Positions 50,366 to 59,810 of a stretch of DNA of 64,000 nucleotides are shown here, in pieces. A program made the translations under genes and the position numbers. Under the pieces are notes generated by a model. It saw only the letters and a list, made by a program, of their open reading frames with translations. It was not told the origin of the DNA and did not search any database. Position 1 is the stretch's first letter; each line of letters starts with the position of its first letter. The DNA lies in assembly GCF_030698145.1 (NCBI RefSeq), contig NZ_JAUYNW010000017.1, forward strand, positions 1-64,000. The letters run 5' to 3'. The stretch is from Phenylobacterium sp. GTDB lineage: Bacteria; Pseudomonadota; Alphaproteobacteria; Caulobacterales; Caulobacteraceae.

Positions 50366-51691
50366 CTAGCCGACCTCGTCCTGGCGGATGGTCCGCGCGG
50401 CCAGGCCGAACAGGCAGGCGGCGACCAGCATCATCGAAGCCATCAGCGCCATGGACCACCGAAGGCCGGCCTCGGCGCCGAGGTGCTGCGCCAGGAGATC
50501 GCTCAGGACGCCGATCGTCAGGGGCCCCAGGCCGAGGCCAATGATGTTGACGAGGAACAGAAGCACTGCGGCCGCCGTCGCGCGCACCTCGGGGCGCACG
50601 ACGCTCTGCACGGCGGCGAAGGCCGGCCCGAAGGTCAGGCCGTTGGCGAGCACCGCCGGCAGCACGAGGGCCAGTGACAGCTCAAGGGAGGCCGGCGCCA
50701 TGACGAGGGCGAAGGCCGGCGCGCCGAAGAGGGTCGCCAGGGCCGGCAGCCGGGCATAGCCGCTGATATCCCTCCTCGCCGCGCGATCGGCCAGCACGCC
50801 GCCTAGATAGGTCCCGGCGCCCGACCCCGCGCCGACTAGGAGACCGAGGGCGACACCCAGGAAGCCGATCGGACCGAGCCCGCTCTGCTCGCCGAGCCGG
50901 CCGAGCGCCTCGCCATGCGTGCGCAGGAAGAAGGAGCCGTAGAAGGCCGAGTGTCCGTAGAAGACGAACGAGGAGAAGCCGCCCGCCACCGCCACCAGCC
51001 AGAAGGAACGCTTGGCGCGTAGCTCCGCCATCGCATCGCGCAGGCTCAAGGAAGGCGTCGGGGCGCTGGCCTTGGCCGCGCCGCGACGCGGCTCCTTCAG
51101 GGTCAGTGCGATGACGGCCGCCAGCAGCAGCCCCGGCGCGCCGGCCAGCACGAAAGCCGTCCGCCAACCCAGGCTGTCGGCCAGAAGTCCGCCCATGGTC
51201 AGGCCCAGGAGCGATCCCAGCGGAATGCCTAGGGAATAGAAGGCGAGCGCGGAGGCCCGCTTTTCCTTTGGGGCGTACTCGGTGATCAGCGAATGGGCCG
51301 GCGGCGTGCAGCCCGCCTCCCCAGTGGCCACGCCCATCCGCATCAGGAGAAGCTCCGGAAAGCCGCGGGCGAAGCCGCACGCAATGGTGAAGCCGCTCCA
51401 GATGGCGAGCGAGCCGGCGATGATGGCCACCCGATTGGCGCGATCGGCCAGCCTCGCCACGGGAATCCCGAGCACGGTGTAGAACAGTGCGAAGGCCAGG
51501 CCCGTGACCGCGCCGACCTGCCAGTCGGCGAGCTTGAGGTCGTGCTTGATCGGCTCGGCCAGGATGGTGACGATCTGCCGGTCGAGCATGTTGAACGCAT
51601 AGGCGAGCATCAGCACGATGAGGACATAGCGCCGGTAGCCCGGCGTGACGTCCCGAGCGATCCCGCCGGCGGCTGCGACGCGTTGGTGCAT
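50366..51691 (-). CDS. MFS transporter, spinster-like
   Basis: About 441 residues and 12 membrane helices. YVLIVLMLAYAFNMLDRQIVTILAEPIKHDLKLADWQVG and GIPVARLADRANRVAI (loop 2-3 MFS motif) match the Spns-type MFS group frequent in sphingomonad and caulobacter catabolic clusters. Uptake or export of a hydrophobic acid is likely. The start is uncertain among Met codons at 51691, 51712 and 51745; 51691 is chosen because similarity begins soon after it. It is on the same strand as the TonB receptor upstream. Confidence 0.9.
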   Translation of the reverse strand: MHQRVAAAGGIARDVTPGYRRYVLIVLMLAYAFNMLDRQIVTILAEPIKHDLKLADWQVGAVTGLAFALFYTVLGIPVARLADRANRVAIIAGSLAIWSGFTIACGFARGFPELLLMRMGVATGEAGCTPPAHSLITEYAPKEKRASALAFYSLGIPLGSLLGLTMGGLLADSLGWRTAFVLAGAPGLLLAAVIALTLKEPRRGAAKASAPTPSLSLRDAMAELRAKRSFWLVAVAGGFSSFVFYGHSAFYGSFFLRTHGEALGRLGEQSGLGPIGFLGVALGLLVGAGSGAGTYLGGVLADRAARRDISGYARLPALATLFGAPAFALVMAPASLELSLALVLPAVLANGLTFGPAFAAVQSVVRPEVRATAAAVLLFLVNIIGLGLGPLTIGVLSDLLAQHLGAEAGLRWSMALMASMMLVAACLFGLAARTIRQDEVG

Positions 51692-51827
51692 GGTCTCTGT
51701 CCCAAGGAACATCGGCGCTGGGCGAACTCGGAGGCGAGCAGCCATGCGGCGGACGATCGGCGTTCAGGATCTCAGGCCGGGCGGCGGCGGCCGGAAGGCC
51801 GCCGCCGGGGAGGCGAACCCCGTCTGA

Positions 51828-54566
51828 TCAGAACCGCTTGCTGATCGAGACGCCGTAGGTCCGGGGGTCGAGGATGAAGGCGTTCTGCAGCAGACCCATG
51901 GCTTCATCGACGAAGAAGGTGTCGGTGATCGGCCGGTCGTTGAAGACGTTCTTCACATAGGCCTCGATCTCCAGGCCCATGGCCTCGTTCTTCGCCTGGA
52001 TTGAGATGTTCCCGTTCTCCCAGCCTTCGAGGCGGTCGACCGTGGTGTTGTAGACCCGGGAGAAGGACTCCCCCTGGCGGTAGTAGTCGGCGCGCAGGGT
52101 GGCGTCCCAACCGGAGGGCAGGTTCCACGTGTACTGGGCGCCCAGCGACACCGTCCAGGGCGGCGCATTGGGCAGTTCCTTGCCCGACAGCTTGGCCGCG
52201 ACGCCCTCGGCCGGGACGACGCCGAGCGAGGCGAAGGTCCCCGAGCAGACGCCGAGCAGAGCCAGCGGATTGCCCGAGACGCCCGCCACGGTCGCAGCGC
52301 CGGGCTGCTGCTGGATGATCGCCAGGAGATTGCCCAGGGCCGCGGTCGGGGCGACGCACCCGGCCATGCTCGAGGCCTTGACCAGGGTCAGGCTCGGATT
52401 GCCCTGCGTGCGGTTGACCGGGTCGATGGACGAGCCGTTCTGGACCTCGGTGTTGAGGAAGCCCGCATTGACGTTGAACCGCAGATTGTTCACCGGCTCC
52501 CAAATGCCCTCGACCTCGAAGCCGGTGACGATGGCGTCGATGTTCTCGGTGACCGAGATCCGGTTCACGAATTTCGAGATCTGATAGCCCTTGTAGTCGT
52601 AGTAGAAGCCCGTGAGGTTGAGGATCAGGGTCCCGTCCAGCAGCGTGTTCTTCATGCCGACTTCGTAGGCGTTGACGAACTCCGGGTCGTAGATCGGCCG
52701 CGGAGCCCCGATCCCGCCGGCGCCGATATTGTTGGGACCGCCGCCTTTATAGCCACGCGAATAGAAGGCGTAGAGCAGGGTGCTGTCGGTGAACGACAGG
52801 TCCGGCTTCCAGTCCACCCCGACCCGGCCGGTCATCTCGCTGAACTCGGCCGTGTACGATGCCGGCGCTCCGGGGGTCAGACCCGAGCCGGGCGTCAGGA
52901 GCTTCACCGGATAGCTGTAGAGGGTCTTGGTGTCCTTGGTGTAGCGCAGGCCGCCGGTGACCTTCAGGGCGTCGGTCGCCTCCCAGTAGATCTCGCCGAA
53001 GGCCGCCTTGGAATCCAGTGTGTAGGGCTGATAGCTCAGATAGTTGCCGTGCCCGCTGGGGTTCGGCTCCGGGTTCGGGTTGATGTAGATGCAGTTGGTG
53101 GCGCCCAGCGCGCAGGTCGCCCCTCCGTTCGCCACCCGCGCGAAGTTCGTGAGGGCGTTCGACAGGATGTAGAAGGACTGGATCGTCTCGTAGTCGACGT
53201 AGTTGGCGCCGATGCTGAAGTTCAACGGCCCCTCGAACGACGACGACAGCCGCACCTCCTGGGTCCACTGCTCGGACGGATGCTGGTTGGAATCGTAGAC
53301 CTGCAGCGTGTTCGCTGGCCCGAGCTGCGGATCGTTCACCACCCCGCCCGGCGCCGTCGCCGTGGCGTTGAACGCCGTCGGGAAGCCGAAGCGGTACATG
53401 TCCTGTTCGGAGTTGTACTCGCCCTTGTAGTACGAGGTCAGCAGGTTGAACTGCAGGGTCGGCGTGATGTCCCAGGCGGCGCTGAGCTCAAGCACGTCCT
53501 CCTTGGCGTAGTAGCTCGGATCGACGGCCGACTCGACCGTGCTCAGGTCGGCGACCTGGCGCCTGTTGGCGCTGAGATCCCCGCTGGCCAGACCGCCCCG
53601 ATAGGCCAGCAGGCCGAACAGGGTGGACAACGAGTTGGGCGTTCCGTTGGCGGCGTCGGCATAGATCGAGCCGTTGGTGCAGCCCTGGCTGAGGAAGCCG
53701 CGCACCACATTGTTGGTGACCGCCACGCCGCCGACTGACGAGGGGCCGTTGTCGCGAGTGCACAGGCCCTTGCCAGTGCGCAGGCGATCGTCATCCTCCT
53801 CGAAGTGCTGCCAGACAAGATTGGCCTTGAAGGTCTCGACCGGCGTGAACGCCAGGCTCGCGCGGACCGAATAGAGGTCGCGGCCGTCGATGTCGTGGCC
53901 CGTGGTCAGGTTGGTCGCGAACCCCGAACGGCTGAGATAGGAGCCGGCGACCCGCAGGGCCAGGGTGTCGTCGATGAGCGGGATGTTGACCATCGCACGC
54001 ACCTTGCGGGTGTCGAAATTGCCGATCTCCCCGCGGATGGCGGCCTCGAAGCTGTTCGTCGGCTTGGCGGTGATGACGTTGACCACGCCGCCCGTGGCGT
54101 TGCGCCCGTAGAGCGTTCCCTGCGGGCCGCGCAGGACCTCGACGCGCTCGACGTCGAAGAACTCGGCCTCGAACAGGCGGTTTTCGGTGAGCGGAGCGCC
54201 GTTCAGGTGGACGCCGGTGGAGGTGTCGCCGGTCACCGCCGTCTGCTTGGTGCCGATGCCGCGGATCTGGAAGTTGTAACCGCTATAGAAGCCCTTGGAG
54301 AAGGTGACGTTCGGCACGGCGCGCTGGAGGTTGGCGCCGCCGTCGATCTTCTGCGCCTCGAGCATGGTCTGCGAGAAGGCCGACACCGCGATCGGCACGT
54401 CCTGCAGGGCCTCTTCGCGCCGCTGCGCGGTCACCACCAGCTCGCTCATCAGGGTGTCGCCGTCCTGCGGCGCAGCTTCCTGGCCGAGCGCCGGCATGGC
54501 CACGAGGACGGCCAGCAGCGACACGCCAGCCGAAAGCACACGCGCCCGATTGTTAGATATTTGCAT
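51828..54566 (-). CDS. TonB-dependent receptor
   Basis: 912 residues. A signal peptide (VLSAGVSLLAVLVAMPALGQE) is followed by a plug domain (SELVVTAQRREEALQDVPIAVSAF; RGIGTKQTAV; VERVEVLRGPQGTLYGRNATGGVVNV) and a 22-strand barrel ending in the C-terminal aromatic GVSISKRF. A TonB box may lie around SELVVTA. This outer membrane active importer probably takes up the substrate of the surrounding acyl-CoA pathway (steroid, terpenoid or aromatic compound). GGGGGAAA precedes the ATG. Two palindromic elements lie within 165 bases upstream. Confidence 0.95.
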   Translation of the reverse strand: MQISNNRARVLSAGVSLLAVLVAMPALGQEAAPQDGDTLMSELVVTAQRREEALQDVPIAVSAFSQTMLEAQKIDGGANLQRAVPNVTFSKGFYSGYNFQIRGIGTKQTAVTGDTSTGVHLNGAPLTENRLFEAEFFDVERVEVLRGPQGTLYGRNATGGVVNVITAKPTNSFEAAIRGEIGNFDTRKVRAMVNIPLIDDTLALRVAGSYLSRSGFATNLTTGHDIDGRDLYSVRASLAFTPVETFKANLVWQHFEEDDDRLRTGKGLCTRDNGPSSVGGVAVTNNVVRGFLSQGCTNGSIYADAANGTPNSLSTLFGLLAYRGGLASGDLSANRRQVADLSTVESAVDPSYYAKEDVLELSAAWDITPTLQFNLLTSYYKGEYNSEQDMYRFGFPTAFNATATAPGGVVNDPQLGPANTLQVYDSNQHPSEQWTQEVRLSSSFEGPLNFSIGANYVDYETIQSFYILSNALTNFARVANGGATCALGATNCIYINPNPEPNPSGHGNYLSYQPYTLDSKAAFGEIYWEATDALKVTGGLRYTKDTKTLYSYPVKLLTPGSGLTPGAPASYTAEFSEMTGRVGVDWKPDLSFTDSTLLYAFYSRGYKGGGPNNIGAGGIGAPRPIYDPEFVNAYEVGMKNTLLDGTLILNLTGFYYDYKGYQISKFVNRISVTENIDAIVTGFEVEGIWEPVNNLRFNVNAGFLNTEVQNGSSIDPVNRTQGNPSLTLVKASSMAGCVAPTAALGNLLAIIQQQPGAATVAGVSGNPLALLGVCSGTFASLGVVPAEGVAAKLSGKELPNAPPWTVSLGAQYTWNLPSGWDATLRADYYRQGESFSRVYNTTVDRLEGWENGNISIQAKNEAMGLEIEAYVKNVFNDRPITDTFFVDEAMGLLQNAFILDPRTYGVSISKRF

Positions 54567-54623
54567 GCTTGTTTCCCCCAAGTTTGAGCAGCGCCTTAGG
54601 CAGCTCGATGTTGTCGTTGACCA

Positions 54624-54640
54624 GACGTCCTCAGGACGTC
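54624..54640. promoter_or_regulatory. Palindrome upstream of TonB receptor
   Basis: GACGTCCT, c, AGGACGTC: perfect 8-base arms around one base. It is 57 bases before the receptor start, a typical operator position. A half copy (AGGACGTCG) lies close before the IclR gene. Confidence 0.45.
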
Positions 54641-54706
54641 GCATTCGATAATAAAACTATCGGCGATCGCCTTCCGAACCCCGCCGCCTTCCCCTGGAGA
54701 CGGCCC

Positions 54707-54728
54707 GATATTTCATTCGCGATATTCG
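54707..54728 (-). promoter_or_regulatory. Second-cluster motif, copy A
   Basis: On the minus strand CGAATATCGCGAATG followed by AAATATC. It matches the element at 63354-63375 at 17 of 22 positions. It lies 140 bases before the TonB receptor start. Confidence 0.35.
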
Positions 54729-54766
54729 AAAGATGCGCGCATTCATGGTCCCGCATCGCCCTGCAC

Positions 54767-56386
54767 CTACAGGTTTTCGACCGGCGTCGGCGTCGCGATC
54801 AGCGCCTGCGCGGTTCGGTAGTCGGCCTTGCCGCTCTCATGCCGGGGCACGACCTCGACATGCAGGAACCGCCGCGGCAGCTTGTAGTTCGCCAGGGTCT
54901 TCTGCAGCCCGGCGCGAACCGCCGCTTCGTCGAACGCCGAGGTGGACTTGACGATCGCGACGATCGACTTGCCCCAGGTGGGGTCGGGCTCACCCACCAC
55001 CAGCGCGTCCTCGACGCCCGGCTGAAGTTTGAGCGCCTCCTCCACCTCCTCGGGGAAAACCTTTTCGCCGCCGGTGTTGATGGACAGGTTTCCGCGACCG
55101 ATCAGGACCAGCTGGCCTTCCGCGTCGAGCCGCGCGAAGTCACCGGGCACGGCGTACCGGACCCCGTCGATCATGCGATAGGTCTCGGCGGTTTTCTGCG
55201 GATCTCGATAATAGCCGGCCGCCACGGGCTCGGTGCGGGCCAGCAGGCCCTCGCCAGGGACGCCCTTGGGAAGGACGGCGCCCGTATCGGCGTCGATCAG
55301 CACGGTCTTTGCGCCCGGGGCGAACACGCCCGTCGCCGGCACATTGTCGGCCGTCGCCACCGAGTAGCCGAAGCCCGACGCTTCCGAGGCGCCCAGGATG
55401 TCGACGAGGGTCACTTTCGGCAGGTGCGCCAGCAGGCCCGCCTTGACCTCACCGCTCCAGATCAGGCCCGCCGATGAGATGACCTTCAGGCTGGACAGCT
55501 CGTAGCGCCCCGGCGCCGCCTCCAGGGCGCGCAGCATGGGACGGGCGAAGACATCGCCGACGATGGCGATCCGCGTCACCCCGGTGCGCTCGACCTCGCG
55601 CCACAACTCGTCGGCGTCAAACCGGTCCGAGGGCAGCAGGACCGCTCCGCCGCCGGCCATCAGCTCGCCGATGACCGCGTTGCTGCCGGCGCCGTGCATC
55701 AGCGGACAGGCCGGGATGGTGCGGCTGGGGGCGAGATTGTCCCGCACAATGGCCGAGTGCTCGGCCAGGTCGGCGGGCCGCTTGGCGATCAGCGGCGATT
55801 CGAGTTGGACCTTTCGCGCGTCGCCCGTACGCCACAGGACGCCCTTGGGCCGCCCGGTCGTGCCGCCGGTGTAGAGCAGGTAGCTGTCGTCGGGCGAGCG
55901 CCGGATGTCGAGCGGCGCGCCGTCGCCGGCCTGGGCCCAGGCCTCGAAGGATTGCTCGCCCTCCGCCGCGGCGCGGACCTGGCGGTCCGACTCGATGCGG
56001 ATCCACAGACGCACGCCAGGCAGCCGGGCCTTCAGCTCGGCGATCGTGGCGTCCAGGCCGTCCTGGTAGAACAGCGCCGAGGCGCCGCAATCCTCCAGGA
56101 CGTAGACGATCTCGTCGGCGGTATAGCGGTAGTTGACGTTGACGCTGACCGTCCGCGACTTCAGCGCCGCCACCGTCGCCTCGATATAAGCGGGGTGATT
56201 GCGGCACAGGATGGCCACCCGGTCGTCCGGCGCCAGCCCATGCTCGATCATCGTCCGGGCCAGGTTGTTGGTCCGGTGATCGAAGGCCGCCCACGTCACG
56301 ACGTCGTCGCCCCAGATCAGGGCCGGGCGATCGGCCGGAACAACCCGCGCGACCGCATCGAGAATATCGCCGTAGTTCCAGCCCAT
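54767..56386 (-). CDS. Acyl-CoA synthetase (AMP-binding family)
   Basis: 539 residues. The ATP loop is LLYTGGTTGRPKGVLW (about 175-190), then SEASGFGYSV, GDFARLDAEGQLVLIGRGN and GGEKVFPEEVEEAL, with PRRFLHVEVVPRHESGKADYR near the end (the Lys of the adenylation step). The enzyme activates a carboxylic acid to its CoA ester. The start at 56386 follows GGGGA by 8 bases; the ATG 15 bases upstream lacks a site. The enoyl-CoA hydratase gene lies 32 bases upstream. Confidence 0.93.
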   Translation of the reverse strand: MGWNYGDILDAVARVVPADRPALIWGDDVVTWAAFDHRTNNLARTMIEHGLAPDDRVAILCRNHPAYIEATVAALKSRTVSVNVNYRYTADEIVYVLEDCGASALFYQDGLDATIAELKARLPGVRLWIRIESDRQVRAAAEGEQSFEAWAQAGDGAPLDIRRSPDDSYLLYTGGTTGRPKGVLWRTGDARKVQLESPLIAKRPADLAEHSAIVRDNLAPSRTIPACPLMHGAGSNAVIGELMAGGGAVLLPSDRFDADELWREVERTGVTRIAIVGDVFARPMLRALEAAPGRYELSSLKVISSAGLIWSGEVKAGLLAHLPKVTLVDILGASEASGFGYSVATADNVPATGVFAPGAKTVLIDADTGAVLPKGVPGEGLLARTEPVAAGYYRDPQKTAETYRMIDGVRYAVPGDFARLDAEGQLVLIGRGNLSINTGGEKVFPEEVEEALKLQPGVEDALVVGEPDPTWGKSIVAIVKSTSAFDEAAVRAGLQKTLANYKLPRRFLHVEVVPRHESGKADYRTAQALIATPTPVENL

Positions 56387-56418
56387 GGGCAGGTCCCCCA
56401 AGTCGGTGGGTGGTGCGC

Positions 56419-57186
56419 TCAGCGCCCGGTGAACACCGGGGGACGCTTCTCCACGAAGGCGCGCACCGCCTCCTTGGCGTCGTCGCTCTTCTTCAGGCGA
56501 TTGGTGTTGCCCTGCTCGTAGCGATAGCCGTCGCGCAGGGTCATGTTCTCGATGGCCGCCAGGCTGTCCTTGGCGTAGGCCACGGCCAGCGGGCTCTTGG
56601 CGGCGATCTGCCGGGCGATGCCCATGGCGTAGGGCATCAGCTCCTCAGGCGGCAGGCAGGCCTCGAGCACCCCGCGATCGAAGAGTTCACGCGCCGGCGC
56701 GCGATAGCCGGTGAGCACCATCCGGCGGACCAGCGAGTGGGGCAGAATCCGCATGGCGTGGCGGCCCCCGCCCATCAGTCCGACATCGATCTCGGGCAGG
56801 CCGAACACGGCCTTTTCAGAGGCCACCAGGATGTCGCAGCTGGCCACGAGGCCAAGGCCGGCGCCGAGCGCGGCGCCGTTCACGGCGGCGATCACCGGCT
56901 TCTTGCACTCGATGATGCTGTAGCTGATCTCGCGCACCTTGCGCATGCGCCGCCACTCGTAGCCCTGCTCGGGCTCGCCGGTGGTCGCGGGCTTCAGATC
57001 AGCCCCCGCGCAGAACTGCTTGCCCGCGCCGGTCAGCACCACGGCGAGCACATCATCGCGGTCGTTGAAGGTGTCGAAGATGGCGGTCATTTCCTCGACC
57101 GCCTCGATGGGCATGGAATTCACGGGGGGATTGTCGAGGGTGACGACCGCGACGCCATCTTCGACCTCGAGACGAACCAATGCCAT
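56419..57186 (-). CDS. Enoyl-CoA hydratase family protein
   Basis: A 255-residue crotonase of standard length. DNPPVNSMPIEAVEEM and GKQFCAGADLKP (oxyanion hole) are followed by AAVNGAALGAGLGLVASCDILVAS and AVFGLPEIDVGLMGGGRHAM, in which the Glu of PEI is the conserved catalytic acid. It hydrates an enoyl-CoA in beta-oxidation. It is first in the minus-strand pair with the ligase and divergent from the IclR gene. Confidence 0.93.
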   Translation of the reverse strand: MALVRLEVEDGVAVVTLDNPPVNSMPIEAVEEMTAIFDTFNDRDDVLAVVLTGAGKQFCAGADLKPATTGEPEQGYEWRRMRKVREISYSIIECKKPVIAAVNGAALGAGLGLVASCDILVASEKAVFGLPEIDVGLMGGGRHAMRILPHSLVRRMVLTGYRAPARELFDRGVLEACLPPEELMPYAMGIARQIAAKSPLAVAYAKDSLAAIENMTLRDGYRYEQGNTNRLKKSDDAKEAVRAFVEKRPPVFTGR

Positions 57187-57286
57187 GAACTCATCCTCTC
57201 CTGCGCCTGCGCCCAGGTCCGGCGCTTGGGAGGGAAGCTATCCGCGCGTCCGGGGGCGAACACGGTCGCGGCCGTGCGGCGTTCAA

Positions 57287-57304
57287 AAATCCCATATGAA
57301 TTTC
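57287..57304 (+). promoter_or_regulatory. Second-cluster motif, copy B, at the IclR control region
   Basis: AAATCCCATATGAATTTC. The 14 bases CCCATATGAATTTC match the site at 63565-63582 (other strand) at 13 positions. It is 100 bases from the enoyl-CoA hydratase start and 118 from the IclR start. Candidate operator of the IclR protein. Confidence 0.45.
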
Positions 57305-57422
57305 GCGCGCTCGAAGCAGGCTCGCGTCGCGCCCCGGGGACCGCTAGCCTTCAGACAAGTTCCCTGGGACATGCGGAGCCTGAAGGCCGCGCCACGAGGA
57401 CGTCGTCGCACTGGGGTTGGAA

Positions 57423-58256
57423 ATGCGTCGGGACCCGATCAAGTCAGCCGCCCGGACCCTCGAGGTCCTGGAGCTTTTCCATGAACAGCGCACGCCCCTA
57501 CGGCTGAAGTTCATCTTCGAGCGCCTGTCCTACCCACAATCCAGCACCACTTCCCTGCTCAAGAGCATGGTGGTCCTGGGCTACCTCAACTACGACCGGC
57601 CGACCCGCACCTATTTCCCAACCCCCCGCGTGGCGGCGCTGGGCGACTGGATCAACCACTATCTCTACGGCGCCGGCGACGTTCTGGGCCTGATGCAGAC
57701 GGTCTTCGAGAAGACCAACGAGACCGTGGTGCTCTCGTCGCAGAACGACATCTTCATCCAGCACATCCGGGTGCTGCAGCCTTCGCACCCCTACAAGGTC
57801 CCCCCCTCGGAAGGCAGCATGAGGGTGCTGACGCACTCGGCCGCCGGCCTGGTGCTGCTGAGCGGCATGGCGCCCAAGGCGGTCGACAAGCTGATCCGCC
57901 ACATCAACGCCTACGAGCAGGGTCGCTCGAAGAAGATCGACATCGACGAGTTGAGCGAGCAGCTCGCCTGGATCCGGCGCGAGGGCTACAGCCTGCTGGC
58001 GGCCTTCCCTTTCCCCGACGCGGCGGGCCTGGCCATGCCCTTGCCCAAGAGCCCGCACGGCATGCCGCTGACGCTCGGGGTAGGCGGCCTCAACAGCCGG
58101 ATCGCCCGCAAGCGCAGCGAGATCATCGCGACCATGCGTGAAGCCATCGCCGAGTACGAGCGCAAGCTAAACCTGGCCTCGGCGGCGGCTGAATCGGAGC
58201 TGACGGACCCCGAAGCCGAGGTCGACGAAGACCAGGCCCAGGACGCCCTGCCCTAG
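57423..58256 (+). CDS. IclR family transcriptional regulator
   Basis: 277 residues. An N-terminal winged helix (RTLEVLELFHEQRTPLRLKFIFERLSYPQSSTTSLLKSMVVLGYL) is followed by an IclR effector domain (about 90-255; TNETVVLSSQNDIFIQHI, SAAGLVLLSGM, AMPLP). The C-terminus ends in an acidic tail. The start ATG at 57423 is favoured; a TTG 6 bases earlier is possible. Effectors of this family are small acids, so it probably senses the cluster's substrate. Its 3' end overlaps the convergent SDR fusion by four bases. Confidence 0.9.
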   Translation: MRRDPIKSAARTLEVLELFHEQRTPLRLKFIFERLSYPQSSTTSLLKSMVVLGYLNYDRPTRTYFPTPRVAALGDWINHYLYGAGDVLGLMQTVFEKTNETVVLSSQNDIFIQHIRVLQPSHPYKVPPSEGSMRVLTHSAAGLVLLSGMAPKAVDKLIRHINAYEQGRSKKIDIDELSEQLAWIRREGYSLLAAFPFPDAAGLAMPLPKSPHGMPLTLGVGGLNSRIARKRSEIIATMREAIAEYERKLNLASAAAESELTDPEAEVDEDQAQDALP

Positions 58257-59809
58257 CCGTCGCTGGCGTCGCCGGCGTCACCGAACGCGTGCCACCCGCC
58301 GTCGATGCTGACCACTGATCCCGTGACATAGCTGGCCGCGTCGCCGGCCAGGAAGGCGACCAGGTCGGCCACCTCGCGCGGCAGGCCCAGGCGTCCCATC
58401 GGCGTGCGCTTCAACACATCCGCGAAGCGCCGTGCCCCGCTGTCTCTCAAGGCCAGGAGACCCGGGGTCTCGATATAGCCCGGCGCCACGGCGTTGACCC
58501 GGATTCCGCGTTCGGCCCACTCGCAGGCGAGGCTCTTGGTCAACATGCCCACGCCCGCCTTGGCCGCGCAGTAGGCATTGCGCTGCGGCAGGGCGGCCAG
58601 ACCGGCGATCGAGCCGAGATTGACGATCGCCGCGCCGCCGCGATCCGTCATGCGCCGCCCCGCCGCGCGGGCCGCGATGAAGGCGCCGGTCAGGTTGACA
58701 TCGAACACAGCCTGGAACTCGGCCGCGCTCTGGTCGACCGTCGGCTTGAAGACGTCGGCGACCCCGGCGTTGTTGACCAGCACGTCGATCCGCCCCCAAC
58801 GAACCATGGCTTCATCCATGGCCGCCTCGATCCCGGCCTCGTCCATGACGTCGCACAGGCGGACGAGATGCTGCGGGCCGAGCTCGGCGGCCAGCGTCTC
58901 GAGCGCCGCCGCGTCCCGGTCGATTACCAGCAACCGGTCCCCATCGCGGACGAACCGCTCGACGATGGCCCGGCCTATGCCGCTGGCGCCGCCCGTCACC
59001 ACCACGGTGCGCGGTCCCGGCGGCGGGACCCGAGGCGCCGGACGGGTCGAGGCCTGTCCCGTGCCGCCGAACGCCAGAAAGCCGCCGTCGGCCACCAACA
59101 GGGCGCCGGTGACATAGGACGCCTCGTCCGACGCCAGGTAGAAGACGGCCTCGGCGATCTCGTCCGGCGCGCCCATCCGGCCGAGCGGGATCCGCCGTTC
59201 GACCAGGGCCGGATCGACCTTGCCGTTGGCGATCAGCCGCTCGACCATGTCGGTGCGGGTGTAACCGGGGGCGACGGCGTTGACGCGAACCCCGCGACCG
59301 GCCCACTCGCAGGCCAGGGTCCGCGTCAGCGACGCCACCGCGGCCTTGCTCGCCCCGTAGCCGTTGCGGAACGGCACCGCCGCCACCCCGGCGCCCGAGG
59401 CCAGGTTAACGATCGCGCCCTGCCCCTGGGCCAGCATCACCCGGCCCGCCTCCCGCGCCGCCATGAAGACGCCGGTCACATTGACGCCGATCAGCGCCCG
59501 GAACTCGTCCAGCGGCTGGTCCACCACGGGTTTGGCCTGAGCGTCGATCACGCCGGCGTTGTTGATCAGCACGTCGACGCGGCCGAAGGCCGACAGGCAG
59601 GCGGCGACCATCGCCTTGACGTCGGCCTCCACGGAGACGTCCACCGCCAGCCCCAGATGCGCCTCCCCCAGGCTCGCGGCGCGGGCCAGGGCCGCCTCGC
59701 CGTTGCGGTCGGCGATCAGCACCCTGTCCCCGGCCGCGGCGAACCTGCGCGCGATCGCCCAGCCGATGCCGTCCGCGCCGCCCGTGACGATGACCGCCCT
59801 CGACGCCAT
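58253..59809 (-). CDS. Tandem short-chain dehydrogenase fusion (SDR-SDR)
   Basis: 518 residues made of two complete classical SDR domains. Domain 1 (1-250) has TGGADGIG, NNAGV, NLASG and YGASK. Domain 2 (about 268-510) has TGGASGIG, NNAGV, NLGSI and YCAAK. A Pro-rich linker (ASTRPAPRVPPPGPR) joins them. Both sets of Asn-Ser-Tyr-Lys look intact, so two oxidation or reduction steps could be catalysed in sequence. The two halves are similar, suggesting in-frame duplication. It follows the ligase at 59811 by one base. Confidence 0.92.
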   Translation of the reverse strand: MASRAVIVTGGADGIGWAIARRFAAAGDRVLIADRNGEAALARAASLGEAHLGLAVDVSVEADVKAMVAACLSAFGRVDVLINNAGVIDAQAKPVVDQPLDEFRALIGVNVTGVFMAAREAGRVMLAQGQGAIVNLASGAGVAAVPFRNGYGASKAAVASLTRTLACEWAGRGVRVNAVAPGYTRTDMVERLIANGKVDPALVERRIPLGRMGAPDEIAEAVFYLASDEASYVTGALLVADGGFLAFGGTGQASTRPAPRVPPPGPRTVVVTGGASGIGRAIVERFVRDGDRLLVIDRDAAALETLAAELGPQHLVRLCDVMDEAGIEAAMDEAMVRWGRIDVLVNNAGVADVFKPTVDQSAAEFQAVFDVNLTGAFIAARAAGRRMTDRGGAAIVNLGSIAGLAALPQRNAYCAAKAGVGMLTKSLACEWAERGIRVNAVAPGYIETPGLLALRDSGARRFADVLKRTPMGRLGLPREVADLVAFLAGDAASYVTGSVVSIDGGWHAFGDAGDASDG

Positions 59810-59810
59810 C

